A stretch of DNA of 64,000 nucleotides from CAYJMQ01 sp964371555. GTDB lineage: Bacteria > Bdellovibrionota > JACOXK01 > 2-02-FULL-40-11. The notes under the pieces are model-generated. The model did not search any database. It worked only from the letters and a program-made list of their open reading frames with translations, and was not told the origin of the DNA. A program made the position numbers and the translations under genes. The DNA is taken from positions 1-64,000 of the forward strand of contig CAYJMQ010000001.1 of assembly GCA_964371555.1 (NCBI GenBank), in the 5' to 3' direction. Of this stretch, positions 41,344 to 49,528 are shown in pieces (the stretch's first letter is position 1; every line of letters starts with the position of its first letter).

Positions 41344-42736
41344 AATTTTAAGTCAGCTGGAATCCCTATTTCCAGAGAAAATTTCTCCAAAAATTTCAAT
41401 TAACGAGAAAGATCTGCTTCTGCACGCCGGCGATCTGTGGCCGCGAAAATTAATCCGTCAAAGGCTAGGGGAAAAGATTGAACTCCCGCTGGCGGTGGTT
41501 CGTCCTTCATCGACGGAGGATGTTCAAAAAATCGTTCAGTGGGCAAACAGGGAAAAAATCGCGCTGATCCCTTATGGAGGGGGAACGGGGGTCTGCGGCG
41601 GGACGCTCCCTGTCGTTCAAAGTGTCGCGGTCGATCTCAAGGAACTCAATAAAATTAAAGAAATCAATCTCGACTCGCTCTATGTGACTTCTGAAGCGGG
41701 AATTTTGGGAGGGGAGTTGGAAAAACGGCTCAATGAAAAAGGGGTTTCGCTCTGTCACTTTCCAACCGCTTATGCGATTTCAACACTGGGCGGCTGGATT
41801 TCAACGCGCGCATCGGGGCAGATGTCTACCGCTTACGGATCGATCGAAAATATGGTGTTGGCCCTAAAGGGGGTGCTTCCGACCGGGGAGCGCATCGAGA
41901 CAAAACTTGTTCCGAGATCTGCTGCCGGATTTTCAGTAAAAGACCTTTTTATCGGGGGTGAGGGAACGATGGGAATTGTGACCGAGGCAACCTGCCAGGT
42001 GCACAGACTCCCTTCGCTCCAGGAGTTTCTTTCATTTTCAGTCGGCTCGGTTCGGGAGGGGCTGGAGGCAATCCGGAAACTGATTCAAAAAGGAATACGC
42101 CCCGCTGTGGTTCGCTTTTATGATGAGATGGATACTCAACTTGCGCTTTCTGAAATGGGACTTGACACATCGGGAAATCTTTTGGTCTTTGTTTTCCAGG
42201 GAGAAAAAGAAATAGTCCAATTCCAGAGGGTGCAGACAGAAAAAGAAATATCGGCTGTCGGTAAAAATCTTGGAGAAAAACCTGCCCGCCATTGGTGGGA
42301 TCATCGTTTTGATTTGGATCATCATAAGTTAACGCAGATTCTTTCGCAGGAAGGGATGATACTTGACACCATAGAAGTTGCGGCGACATGGAGCAATCTC
42401 CAAGGGCTCTATGAATCGATGAAGAAGGCGATGTCTGAAGCGGGGGTTGCAATCCTCGCTCATTTTTCGCATTTCTATCATACCGGAGGATCGATCTATT
42501 TTACCTTTTTTGGAAATTTCCCTGATAAGGAGACATTAGAAAAATACGATCTTGTCTGGGAAAGGGCGATGGAGGCATGCCTTGCGGCAAAAGGCACGAT
42601 TAGTCATCATCATGGCATTGGCCTTTTGCGCAAAAAATGGATTAAACGTGAACTGGAAAGCGGCTGGGATCTGATGGATAAAATTAAAAAGACGCTCGAT
42701 CCCAACCATGTTCTTAATCCCCAAAAAATCGTATGA
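41333..42736 (+). CDS. FAD-linked oxidase, alkyl-dihydroxyacetonephosphate synthase-like
   Basis: 467 aa. VAO/GlcD fold: P-Y-G-G-G-T-G-V-C-G-G near residue 81, S-T-L-G-G-W-I-S-T-R-A-S-G-Q near residue 149, G-G-E-G-T-M-G-I-V near residue 209, and a C-terminal H-H-H-G-I-G-L-L-R-K-K-W. The S-T-x-G-G-W-x-S-T-R-A-S-G and H-H-H-G-x-G-x-x-R-K blocks match alkylglycerone-phosphate synthases, which replace the acyl group of acyl-DHAP by an alkyl chain, more closely than lactate dehydrogenases. Clustering with a G3P dehydrogenase and lipid kinase supports a lipid role. D-lactate or glycolate oxidase is the alternative. Confidence 0.8.
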   Translation: MRDKILSQLESLFPEKISPKISINEKDLLLHAGDLWPRKLIRQRLGEKIELPLAVVRPSSTEDVQKIVQWANREKIALIPYGGGTGVCGGTLPVVQSVAVDLKELNKIKEINLDSLYVTSEAGILGGELEKRLNEKGVSLCHFPTAYAISTLGGWISTRASGQMSTAYGSIENMVLALKGVLPTGERIETKLVPRSAAGFSVKDLFIGGEGTMGIVTEATCQVHRLPSLQEFLSFSVGSVREGLEAIRKLIQKGIRPAVVRFYDEMDTQLALSEMGLDTSGNLLVFVFQGEKEIVQFQRVQTEKEISAVGKNLGEKPARHWWDHRFDLDHHKLTQILSQEGMILDTIEVAATWSNLQGLYESMKKAMSEAGVAILAHFSHFYHTGGSIYFTFFGNFPDKETLEKYDLVWERAMEACLAAKGTISHHHGIGLLRKKWIKRELESGWDLMDKIKKTLDPNHVLNPQKIV

Positions 42737-43665
42737 ATTCCACGGTTGTGATTGTGAATCCAAAGGCGGGCTCTTTGGGGGAAGCTATGGGCCGCGCTGG
42801 AAAGAAATGGAGGGATATAGCCAAAAAGTGTGATTTTTTTGGCCCGTATGAAGAAATCTATTCGAAACGGATCGGCCATATTGAGGAGTTGACCCGGGAA
42901 TGTCTGAAAAAGGGGGCTCAAAGAATTGTCATTGCGGGGGGGGATGGTTCGTTATCGGAAGCGCTCAACGGTTTTTTTGAAAATGACAAGCCGATTCGTG
43001 ACGATGCTGTTTTAGGTTCGGTTCCGCTGGGGACCGGATCTGATTTTTTAAAAACCTTTGGTATCTCCAATGTCGATCAGGCGGTGGAAGCGCTTAAAAA
43101 AAATCGCATTACCTCCATAGATATCGGTGAAATCAGATCTCTGCATCAGCCCCGAAAGAGGCTTTTTTTAAATATCGCAAGTTTTGGTTGTTCGGGAGAG
43201 GTGGTGCGAAAAGTAAATGCGTTATCCCCGCTTCAAAAAAAGTTATTAGGGGGGGGGCTTTCTTATTTTTGGGCAACGCTTTCTACATTTCTAACCTATA
43301 AAAATTCGCTGATAGAATTGGAAATTGAGGGGAAAGGAAAGAGCGGATTTAAGACCAGCAATATCTTTGTCTGTAATGGAAAATATTGTGGAGGGGGGAT
43401 GCTTTGGGGACCGAATGCCGATATCAGTGATCGTCTGTTTGATCTTACGATTGTCAAAGAAATTTCAAAATTGAGAGGGTTCTATGAGATGGGAAAAATC
43501 TATAAAGGTCGTGTTCTCGAGATTGATGCTGTGGAGCAAATTCGCTGCCAAGAATTTGTTGCGATGTCAGATGAACATGTGACTATCGAAGCGGACGGCG
43601 ATCTCTTTGGGACTTTACCCGCGCTTTTCCGGATTTATCCTCATAAGATCAAATTCAATATCTAG
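42733..43665 (+). CDS. Diacylglycerol/lipid kinase (YegS/DgkB family)
   Basis: 310 aa. Seen: N-terminal I-V-N-P-K-A-G-S, the nucleotide-binding loop G-G-D-G-S-L-S-E-A-L near residue 69, and P-L-G-T-G-S-D-F near residue 96, as in the DAG kinase catalytic domain. Probably phosphorylates a diacyl- or alkylacylglycerol. Overlaps the upstream flavoprotein by 4 nt. The stop codon TAG is the first three bases of the left arm of a palindromic element. Its last ~63 bp (43591-43653) are duplicated at 45879-45942. Confidence 0.9.
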   Translation: MNSTVVIVNPKAGSLGEAMGRAGKKWRDIAKKCDFFGPYEEIYSKRIGHIEELTRECLKKGAQRIVIAGGDGSLSEALNGFFENDKPIRDDAVLGSVPLGTGSDFLKTFGISNVDQAVEALKKNRITSIDIGEIRSLHQPRKRLFLNIASFGCSGEVVRKVNALSPLQKKLLGGGLSYFWATLSTFLTYKNSLIELEIEGKGKSGFKTSNIFVCNGKYCGGGMLWGPNADISDRLFDLTIVKEISKLRGFYEMGKIYKGRVLEIDAVEQIRCQEFVAMSDEHVTIEADGDLFGTLPALFRIYPHKIKFNI

Positions 43666-43766
43666 ATTCTGCTGAAAAAGTGTCATTCTGAGCGCAAAGC
43701 GCGAAGAATCCCAGCGGAGATGCTTCGGGACTTCGTCCCTCAGCATGACTTTTTCAGCAGAATCTA
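43663..43766. repeat. 104-bp MITE-like element with perfect 19-bp inverted ends and two nested hairpins
   Basis: TAGATTCTGCTGAAAAAGT (43663-43681) is exactly complementary to 43748-43766. Inside are two hairpins with the same plan: ATTCT-ga-GCGC-aaa-GCGC-ga-AGAAT, then TGCT-tc-GGGAC-ttc-GTCCC-tc-AGCA. The whole would fold as a Y. The first inner hairpin belongs to the same family as the hisS leader repeat. It abuts the lipid-kinase stop codon. No ORF inside. Confidence 0.85.
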
Positions 43767-43829
43767 TCTAGAGATATTAAAGAAAGATTAAAAAAGGAAA
43801 TTTGTGCTTTCATGTTTTTAAAAATGGGT

Positions 43830-43835
43830 TACAAT
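43830..43835 (+). promoter_or_regulatory. Possible -10 box (TACAAT) upstream of the lipoprotein gene
   Basis: GGTTACAAT in an AT-rich stretch; TACAAT matches the sigma-70 -10 at five of six bases. The region 17 bp upstream (CTTTCA) is a poor -35, so the call rests on the -10 alone. Confidence 0.3.
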
Positions 43836-43896
43836 TCTCTTTAGGACGTTAGTCTGGTCATTGAGTTAAACAGTGGAACGTGGGTGGAAGAGAGAA

Positions 43897-44538
43897 GTGA
43901 TTTTTTCACATATCATAATAAAAAAGACATTTAAAATCTTAAGCGCCAGTGGTGTGGCGGTGTTTCTCTTTAGCTGCGGAGGAGGCGGAGGGCCGGGCGA
44001 CATTCCTCAAACGGCGCCGTCTATAGCCGTTGAAACACCACAGAAGACCGTCCTGTCAGTGGCTGTTGAAGGATTGGCGGCCAACGAAAAGAGGACGGTA
44101 TTTTTCTCTGATGCGCAAGGCAATAAAATTGCAGAGGCTCAAACATTTGATGGAAAGGCATCCATTGAAGCCTTTCTTCGGCAAAGTGAAAGCGGTTTCT
44201 TTCGGGTAAGGATTCAAAGAGAAGGACTCCCCGATCTGGATACTGCTGTTCAAGTTCAAGCAGGGCAGCAGGGTATTGCTGTTCAAGTAACACCTGCCAC
44301 CACCCTTGCGAGTCTTTTGGGGAGAACATTCAATGCCTCAGGACAGGAAGGCCTGCAGAGAGCAATTCGCTGTTACGGCGAGATTATTAAAACATTAGCT
44401 CGACCATCAGTTGAAAATGCCCTTTTGGAATTGGAAAATTTGCCGAAAAGTCCGGATTTAAATACGCTTAAAGGAGGAACCAGTGCGCTTCAGGAAGTTT
44501 TGCGCCAGGTGTTTGCTCGGATCAATACTTGTCCTTAA
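43897..44538 (+). CDS. Lipoprotein, unknown function
   Basis: 213 aa from the GTG at 43897 behind GGAAGAGAGAA; a GTG eight codons upstream is also possible. Signal sequence with basic n-region and lipobox L-F-S-C followed by a Gly run. The mature part starts with a Pro/Thr-rich linker, then a small beta domain that resembles carboxypeptidase-regulatory/Ig-like modules (V-F-F-S-D-A-Q-G-N-K-I-A-E) and a helical C-terminus with two Cys. No family is assigned. It overlaps the next gene by 56 nt, suggesting co-expression. Confidence 0.7.
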   Translation: MIFSHIIIKKTFKILSASGVAVFLFSCGGGGGPGDIPQTAPSIAVETPQKTVLSVAVEGLAANEKRTVFFSDAQGNKIAEAQTFDGKASIEAFLRQSESGFFRVRIQREGLPDLDTAVQVQAGQQGIAVQVTPATTLASLLGRTFNASGQEGLQRAIRCYGEIIKTLARPSVENALLELENLPKSPDLNTLKGGTSALQEVLRQVFARINTCP

Positions 44539-45823
44539 TCAGTTTGAGCAGGAGAGCCTGGCACAGGAAGTTAAGCTATGCGACCCAGTGACACTTTTAA
44601 GTCAGGTCGACGTTTCCCCTCTTTCTGATTTGAACCTTGGAAGTGACCGAAGATTACTCAAAATTCTTGATGACTTTGATTTTGATGGAAAAGCAATGTT
44701 GCTCAAAGAAAAAATCAATTTTCAAGATGGGTGTTCTGTGGAAATCGATCTGACTGTTCTGGGAATAGAGCTTTTTTCAATTGAGAAAAATTTAAAAACG
44801 GGACAAGAAACGGAGATCAAGTATCCGCTTCTTGCACCAGGGTTCAACGGCGAGATTACCAGGTTGGTATTTACGGGACTGATGTATGAAGCGGATGACG
44901 AAAATATCCTTGAAGGAGATCGGCATACAGACACGGCGAAGGATATGTTGGCTGATTTCATTAAGGGAGCGCGTGAGCTTTTTCCATCCCGGGATCCGCA
45001 AAGTCCCACAAACTTTGTTTGTAATAGCGTTATCATCTCAGCCGCCCGTGATAAAGTTTCCTTTACCAAATCATTTATTGCGCGTGATGTCGCAGGAAAT
45101 TCCGCGCTAAAAAAAACCGTGCAGCTGAATTTAATCTTAAGCGGCTTTATAAGATGCTGCTGTCCAATCTCAGAAAAACTTCTGGGATTGAATGAGGGGG
45201 CATGCAGTGTGATCACGACTTCCCGGCTGATGACAGAAAATGGCCTGACTTCAGGAAGAAGCTTTATTCCCGATACTCAAATGGAGAAGATCTCGTCGCG
45301 GCGTCTTCTCGGTCAAAATTTATTCAACACCCTTTCGGATAGCGTTAAGACGCAGATCAGTCAGAACAGCGAAATCAATTTCTTGGTCAAGAAGCGGTTT
45401 GGAACGTCGGATTTGAATGTTCATCCATTGGTGAGCGGTTTTGAAGTGCAGATGAATGAAAAGAGATCGTTCCTCAATCCTCTTCTTTCAGATCTTCCGA
45501 TGGCAGATCTTCTGACAGCTGAAATCAAGGCATTTATCTTTTTTAAGCCAGCGGAATTTTCTATAAAGGGAGCGATCGCCTCGGGAGGAGCGAGAACCTC
45601 GAATTTGCCAACGGAAAAAGAAACCTTTCTTTTTACGGTCATGGGACGCCGGGGCATTGAAGGGATCGGCATCGTGGTCCGCGACATCAATAGAATAGTT
45701 ACGACCACAGTCCTCTTTTTTGATGATCAGGCGTCGGCGCTTATTTTGGCCGAACAGCCATTCGATGTTTCTTTAGGTCTCTTCCCCGCTGTCGCCTTTG
45801 ACTGCGGTGGGATCGATCGATAA
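44483..45823 (+). CDS. Exported protein, unknown function
   Basis: 446 aa from a GTG with GGAGGAACCA upstream. A signal peptide is likely (M-R-F-R-K-F-C-A-R-C-L-L-G-S-I-L-V-L ... S-L-A-Q). The mature protein has paired Cys (C-C-C-P near residue 230) and beta-rich segments and no recognised domain. It begins within the end of the preceding lipoprotein gene, so the two probably work together at the cell surface or in the periplasm. A duplication scar follows its stop. Confidence 0.65.
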   Translation: MRFRKFCARCLLGSILVLNQFEQESLAQEVKLCDPVTLLSQVDVSPLSDLNLGSDRRLLKILDDFDFDGKAMLLKEKINFQDGCSVEIDLTVLGIELFSIEKNLKTGQETEIKYPLLAPGFNGEITRLVFTGLMYEADDENILEGDRHTDTAKDMLADFIKGARELFPSRDPQSPTNFVCNSVIISAARDKVSFTKSFIARDVAGNSALKKTVQLNLILSGFIRCCCPISEKLLGLNEGACSVITTSRLMTENGLTSGRSFIPDTQMEKISSRRLLGQNLFNTLSDSVKTQISQNSEINFLVKKRFGTSDLNVHPLVSGFEVQMNEKRSFLNPLLSDLPMADLLTAEIKAFIFFKPAEFSIKGAIASGGARTSNLPTEKETFLFTVMGRRGIEGIGIVVRDINRIVTTTVLFFDDQASALILAEQPFDVSLGLFPAVAFDCGGIDR

Positions 45824-45824
45824 A

Positions 45825-45942
45825 CGAAACTTGAGATATTGACCTGCTAAAAATACCACCCGGCGCCGAGTCCTCCATGCGGACGGCGATCTCTTTGGGA
45901 CTTTAACCCGCGCTTTTCCGGATTTATCCTCATAAGATCAAA
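45825..45942. repeat. Chimeric duplication scar built from two neighbouring gene ends
   Basis: Bases 45825-45878 (54 bp) equal 47914-47967, the convergent 3' ends of the ATP-grasp and beta-barrel genes. The adjoining 45879-45942 repeats 43591-43653, the end of the lipid-kinase gene, with one extra A. The two pieces are directly joined, and neither codes here. It is a rearrangement scar (or an assembly artefact). Confidence 0.9.
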
Positions 45943-46053
45943 GTCTGGTGCTAAAGAAGGATATGTCTTCAAACGAGAGCACTTTTAGATTTGCCTTTCC
46001 TAACAGTGGAAAATTCTTTTCAGGGTTGACCCATATGTGATATCAATATCGCC
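45943..46053. other. Gap before the Nfu gene
   Basis: About 110 bp after the scar without a gene. TTGACC at 46025 might be a -35, but no -10 fits between it and the start codon. Confidence 0.3.
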
Positions 46054-46650
46054 ATGACCAAAGACATCCAGATACAGGCAGAAGTTTTGTCGGAACAGGT
46101 GTGTCAGTTTACGGTGGATCAGCCTCTTTATCCCGCTGGTACGGCATATTTTGCAAATAAAGAGGCCGCGAAAGGCTCACCCCTTGCGGAGGCATTATTT
46201 GATTTAGAGGGGGTCGCATCACTTGTTGTTTTGGAGAATGTTTTAAAAGTAACACGAAATCAGTTTGATGATTGGCGTCTATTGGCTCAAAAAATAGGAA
46301 CGGTCATTCGCGAGCAAATTCGCTCGGGTAGAGCGCTTATCTCGCCAGATTTAAAAAAGAATCTCCCTTCAGAAAAAGTCATCAAAGAAAAAGTACAAAA
46401 ATTATTTAATGGGGAGATCAATCCAGCTGTTGCGATGCATGGCGGCTCTGTTGAGTTAGTCGATGTTAAAGAAAACATCGTCTATGTGCGTCTCGGCGGG
46501 GGGTGTCAGGGATGCGGCATGGCCGATGTGACGCTCAAGCAGGGAATCGAACATGCGATTCGCAAAGTTGTCCCTGAAATTGGAGATATTTTGGATGTTA
46601 CCGATCATGCCGGCGGGAGAAATCCGTATTATTCTCCCCAAAAGAAATGA
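46054..46650 (+). CDS. NifU-like Fe-S cluster scaffold (Nfu N-domain plus NifU C-domain)
   Basis: 198 aa. Residues 1-100 match the Nfu N-terminal domain (P-L-Y-P-A-G-T-A-Y-F ... S-P-L-A-E-A-L-F). The C-terminal NifU domain has the cluster motif G-G-G-C-Q-G-C-G-M-A (CxxC near residue 151). Such proteins carry a [4Fe-4S] cluster between two subunits and pass it to apo-enzymes, consistent with the oxidase and Fe-S enzymes elsewhere in the window. The stop overlaps the ATP-grasp start by 4 nt. Confidence 0.93.
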   Translation: MTKDIQIQAEVLSEQVCQFTVDQPLYPAGTAYFANKEAAKGSPLAEALFDLEGVASLVVLENVLKVTRNQFDDWRLLAQKIGTVIREQIRSGRALISPDLKKNLPSEKVIKEKVQKLFNGEINPAVAMHGGSVELVDVKENIVYVRLGGGCQGCGMADVTLKQGIEHAIRKVVPEIGDILDVTDHAGGRNPYYSPQKK

Positions 46651-47939
46651 ACGAAAGAATTTTACTCCTGATTTCTACCACAAGCTACCGAACACATGCC
46701 TTTGTTGCGGCTGCCAGTCGATTGGGGCTTTCGATGACTGTCTGTTCTGAACGGCCGAGTACTTTGCAGGCGAAGAATCCGCAAGGTTTTATCACAGCAG
46801 ATTTTTTAAATCCTGAATCATTGACAAAAGTGGTTTTTGAATTTTCAAAAAAATATCCGATTGACGCTGTGATGGGTGTGGATGATCAGACAGTCATTCC
46901 AGCCGCTCAGATTGCGGAGGTGTTGTCGTTAAAGCACAACCCAGTTTCTGCTGTTTATGCGACACGAAACAAGTATGAAATGCGCAAACGGTTGGAAGGA
47001 CATCTCCCTAGTCCCCGTTTTGGGCTCTTCACATTTTATGATGATGCCGCAAAAGTCGCTTCCTCGTTAGGTTTCCCCTGTGTCATTAAGCCGCTGTCAT
47101 TGTCTCAAAGTCGTGGTGTGATGAGAGCGGATGATTTAGAAGATCTGAAAGGTAAAATCGCCCGATTGAAGAAAATTCTTTCCGATTCGTCGCCAGGTGT
47201 GGGCGAATGTTTTGAGAGTTATCTTGTTGAAGAATTTATTCCGGGAAAAGAGATAGCTGTGGAGGGATTGCTGATAAATGGAGAGCTTCGTATTCTTGCC
47301 ATTTTTGATAAGCCTGATTCCCTGGATGGCCCCTATTTTGAAGAGACGATATATTTAACCCCAACTGAGCTCTCTCTTTCCATCCAGGAACAAATTTCTG
47401 AAATAACTTCAAAAATTGTTTCCTTACTTGGCCTTTTTGAAGGGCCGATCCATGCAGAGTTTCGTCTGAATGAAAAGGGTATCTATCTGATTGAGATAGC
47501 AGCGCGATCGATGGGCGGATTTTGTTCGAGCGTGTTGCGATTTGTGAAAAGTAAAGAAGAAGATCCTATCTCTTTGGAGGAGCTGATCTTTAGACAAAAA
47601 CTTGGGAGGCAAAAACTTGGAATGGAAACGGAAGGGTATGAAAGAGAGAAAGATGCTGCGGGTGTTTTGATGATTCCTATTTCCAAAAGAGGGATTTTAA
47701 GGGGTGTTCATGGGAAAGAAACTGCAAGGGCTGTTCCAGGCATTGTTGATATGATCATCTCACTCAAGGAAGGAGAAGAACTTATTCCACTTCCCGAGGG
47801 GGGACGATATCTTGGCTTTATATTTGCCCGTGGGAGAGCCCGTGGGAAAGCCCATGGGAAAGCCCATGGGAAAGAAAGAAGAGCGGTAGAACTTGCGCTT
47901 CGAGAAGCCCATTCGAAACTTGAGATATTGACCTGCTAA
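46647..47939 (+). CDS. ATP-grasp domain protein (carboxylate-amine ligase-like)
   Basis: 430 aa. N-terminal pre-ATP-grasp domain, then ATP-grasp motifs: G-F-P-C-V-I-K-P near residue 146, E-E-F-I-P-G-K-E near residue 195, and H-A-E-F-R and L-I-E-I-A-A-R-S near residues 270-290. It is related to biotin carboxylase and L-amino-acid ligases; the substrate is unknown. Translationally coupled to the Nfu gene. The C-terminus contains a Gly-Lys-Ala-His repeat encoded by four 12-bp tandem units (47826-47873). Its stop overlaps the convergent beta-barrel gene by 4 nt. Confidence 0.85.
   Translation: MNERILLLISTTSYRTHAFVAAASRLGLSMTVCSERPSTLQAKNPQGFITADFLNPESLTKVVFEFSKKYPIDAVMGVDDQTVIPAAQIAEVLSLKHNPVSAVYATRNKYEMRKRLEGHLPSPRFGLFTFYDDAAKVASSLGFPCVIKPLSLSQSRGVMRADDLEDLKGKIARLKKILSDSSPGVGECFESYLVEEFIPGKEIAVEGLLINGELRILAIFDKPDSLDGPYFEETIYLTPTELSLSIQEQISEITSKIVSLLGLFEGPIHAEFRLNEKGIYLIEIAARSMGGFCSSVLRFVKSKEEDPISLEELIFRQKLGRQKLGMETEGYEREKDAAGVLMIPISKRGILRGVHGKETARAVPGIVDMIISLKEGEELIPLPEGGRYLGFIFARGRARGKAHGKAHGKERRAVELALREAHSKLEILTC
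47826..47873. repeat. Four tandem 12-bp repeats in the ATP-grasp gene
   Basis: Units of GCCCRTGGGARA, encoding A-R-G-R-A-R-G-K-A-H-G-K-A-H-G-K. The last two units are identical. Positively charged, near the C-terminus. Confidence 0.85.
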
Positions 47940-48493
47940 AAATACCACCCGGCGCCGAGTCCTCCATATGGGACCGCTTTCACATTGGAAAGTGAGAGAA
48001 GAAAGCTAAATTCCGCAAAGATTGCAAGGCCGGAATCAGAGAGATAATGAGCGCCTATGGAAAGCGGGAGAATGACAATTCCATTTTTAAGTTTTGTTCC
48101 ATCGTCTTTTACCATTCCCAGTTTTATTGCCTGTTCAGATTTCTGCGCGATTTTTTCACCGGAAGCGGCGCTTCTCCAATAAGCGAGACCGGAACCGAGG
48201 TAAGGTGTAAAGGGTTGATCGAGCACAAGATATTTGGCTTGGGCGGTATATGTATCGAAATGGATTCCCGATCCCAAACCGATTCCCGCATTTACAAGCG
48301 AATACCAGTTGAAATCGGCTGTAAGGCCAATAATCCCTAAGGGGCCGCCGACCATCGTTCCAACGCCGAATGTGTAATCATCGCGTGGGTTAAACGACAG
48401 CTGGGGTTCTTTAGAGTCTTGAGAATCTGCGGCGAAGGTGTGGAGTGCGATTGTAAAAAGGGATAGGAACAAAACGATTTTTAAATTTTCCAT
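47936..48493 (-). CDS. Outer-membrane beta-barrel protein
   Basis: 185 aa. Signal peptide M-E-N-L-K-I-V-L-F-L ... H-T-F-A-A, alternating strand pattern, Gly-rich turns (V-P-Y-G-G-L-G-A-G-W-Y-F) and a terminal Phe. Probably an 8-stranded barrel in the OmpA/OmpW-like size class. Stands alone on the minus strand. Confidence 0.75.
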   Translation of the reverse strand: MENLKIVLFLSLFTIALHTFAADSQDSKEPQLSFNPRDDYTFGVGTMVGGPLGIIGLTADFNWYSLVNAGIGLGSGIHFDTYTAQAKYLVLDQPFTPYLGSGLAYWRSAASGEKIAQKSEQAIKLGMVKDDGTKLKNGIVILPLSIGAHYLSDSGLAIFAEFSFLLSLSNVKAVPYGGLGAGWYF

Positions 48494-48583
48494 TAAGATG
48501 TCTTTTTATAACATTTTGTTTTACAGGGGAGCAAGCCATTTTCCTCTGGAAAATGATTTTCGGCTTAGGTATAAGAAAACGAT

Positions 48584-49504
48584 ATGAAAAAACAACTGGC
48601 GGTTTTCTTTTTCTGTTCTTCAGCGCTCATGCTTTCCTCCTGCTCTTTTAAATCTATCGCATTGAATATCACCGCGGATCTCTTTGAAGAGGGGCAGTCG
48701 GCGTTTGAAGAAGAGAGTGATCTTCAATTGGCCGAGCAATCGATGGGGGCGAATTTAAAGGTGCTTGAAGCGCTTCTTAAGTCATCTCCTGATCATGAGG
48801 GATTGCTTGTCCTTCTTTCAAAAAGCTATGGGGGGTATTCGTTTGCGTTTGTTGAGGATGCTTATGATGAATTAAAAACAGAAAATGAAACCAGGGCCGG
48901 TTTTCATAAAGAGCGCGCAAGCCGCTTCTATCTGCGCGCAAGGAATTTTTCTTTTAGGGTTCTTAAAGAGGATGCCGATTTTAAAAATGCGTTAGAGAGA
49001 GATTTTTCCACTTTTGCCACTTTTGAAAGATCTCTTGCGAATTTTGACCGTGACGATGTGCCGGCACTTTTTTGGACCGCCTACAATTGGGGGAACTGGA
49101 TTAATCTCAATCTTCATTCACCTGCTGCGATTGCCGATGCCCCGAGGGTTGAACGTCTGATGAATCGTGTTTTGGATCTCGATGAAAACTATTTCTTTGC
49201 GGGTCCGCATATTTTTTATGGAGTCTATTATGGCGGACGCCCCCCTATGCTGGGTGGAAATCCTTCAAAAGCGAGGAATCATTTTGAAAAGGCGTTAAAA
49301 CTTGCCAAAAGAAAGATCCTGATCACGCAGGTTCTTTACGCGCAGTATTATGCGCTTCCCACCGGAAATGAAGAGCTCTTTGAAGGATTATTGGGCGAAG
49401 TTATCAAGGCCGACGATCAGATCTATCCTGAACAGAATTTAATCACGCAGCTTGCCAAGAAAAAAGCGAGAAGACTTCTTGCAAGAAAGAGTGATTTATT
49501 TTAA
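48584..49504 (+). CDS. TRAP transporter TatT component family lipoprotein
   Basis: 306 aa. Lipobox S-S-C, then TPR-like helical repeats with the family block W-T-A-Y-N-W-G-N-W-I-N-L and Y-G-V-Y-Y-G-G-R-P-P-M-L-G-G. TatT proteins (Treponema Tp0956 type) form a ring that partners the TRAP solute-binding protein (TatP), here encoded next. The lipid anchor and pore suggest it guides a ligand in the periplasm. First gene of a four-gene TRAP operon. Confidence 0.92.
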   Translation: MKKQLAVFFFCSSALMLSSCSFKSIALNITADLFEEGQSAFEEESDLQLAEQSMGANLKVLEALLKSSPDHEGLLVLLSKSYGGYSFAFVEDAYDELKTENETRAGFHKERASRFYLRARNFSFRVLKEDADFKNALERDFSTFATFERSLANFDRDDVPALFWTAYNWGNWINLNLHSPAAIADAPRVERLMNRVLDLDENYFFAGPHIFYGVYYGGRPPMLGGNPSKARNHFEKALKLAKRKILITQVLYAQYYALPTGNEELFEGLLGEVIKADDQIYPEQNLITQLAKKKARRLLARKSDLF

Positions 49505-49528
49505 CAGAATAAGGGTGACAGGAGGCAA

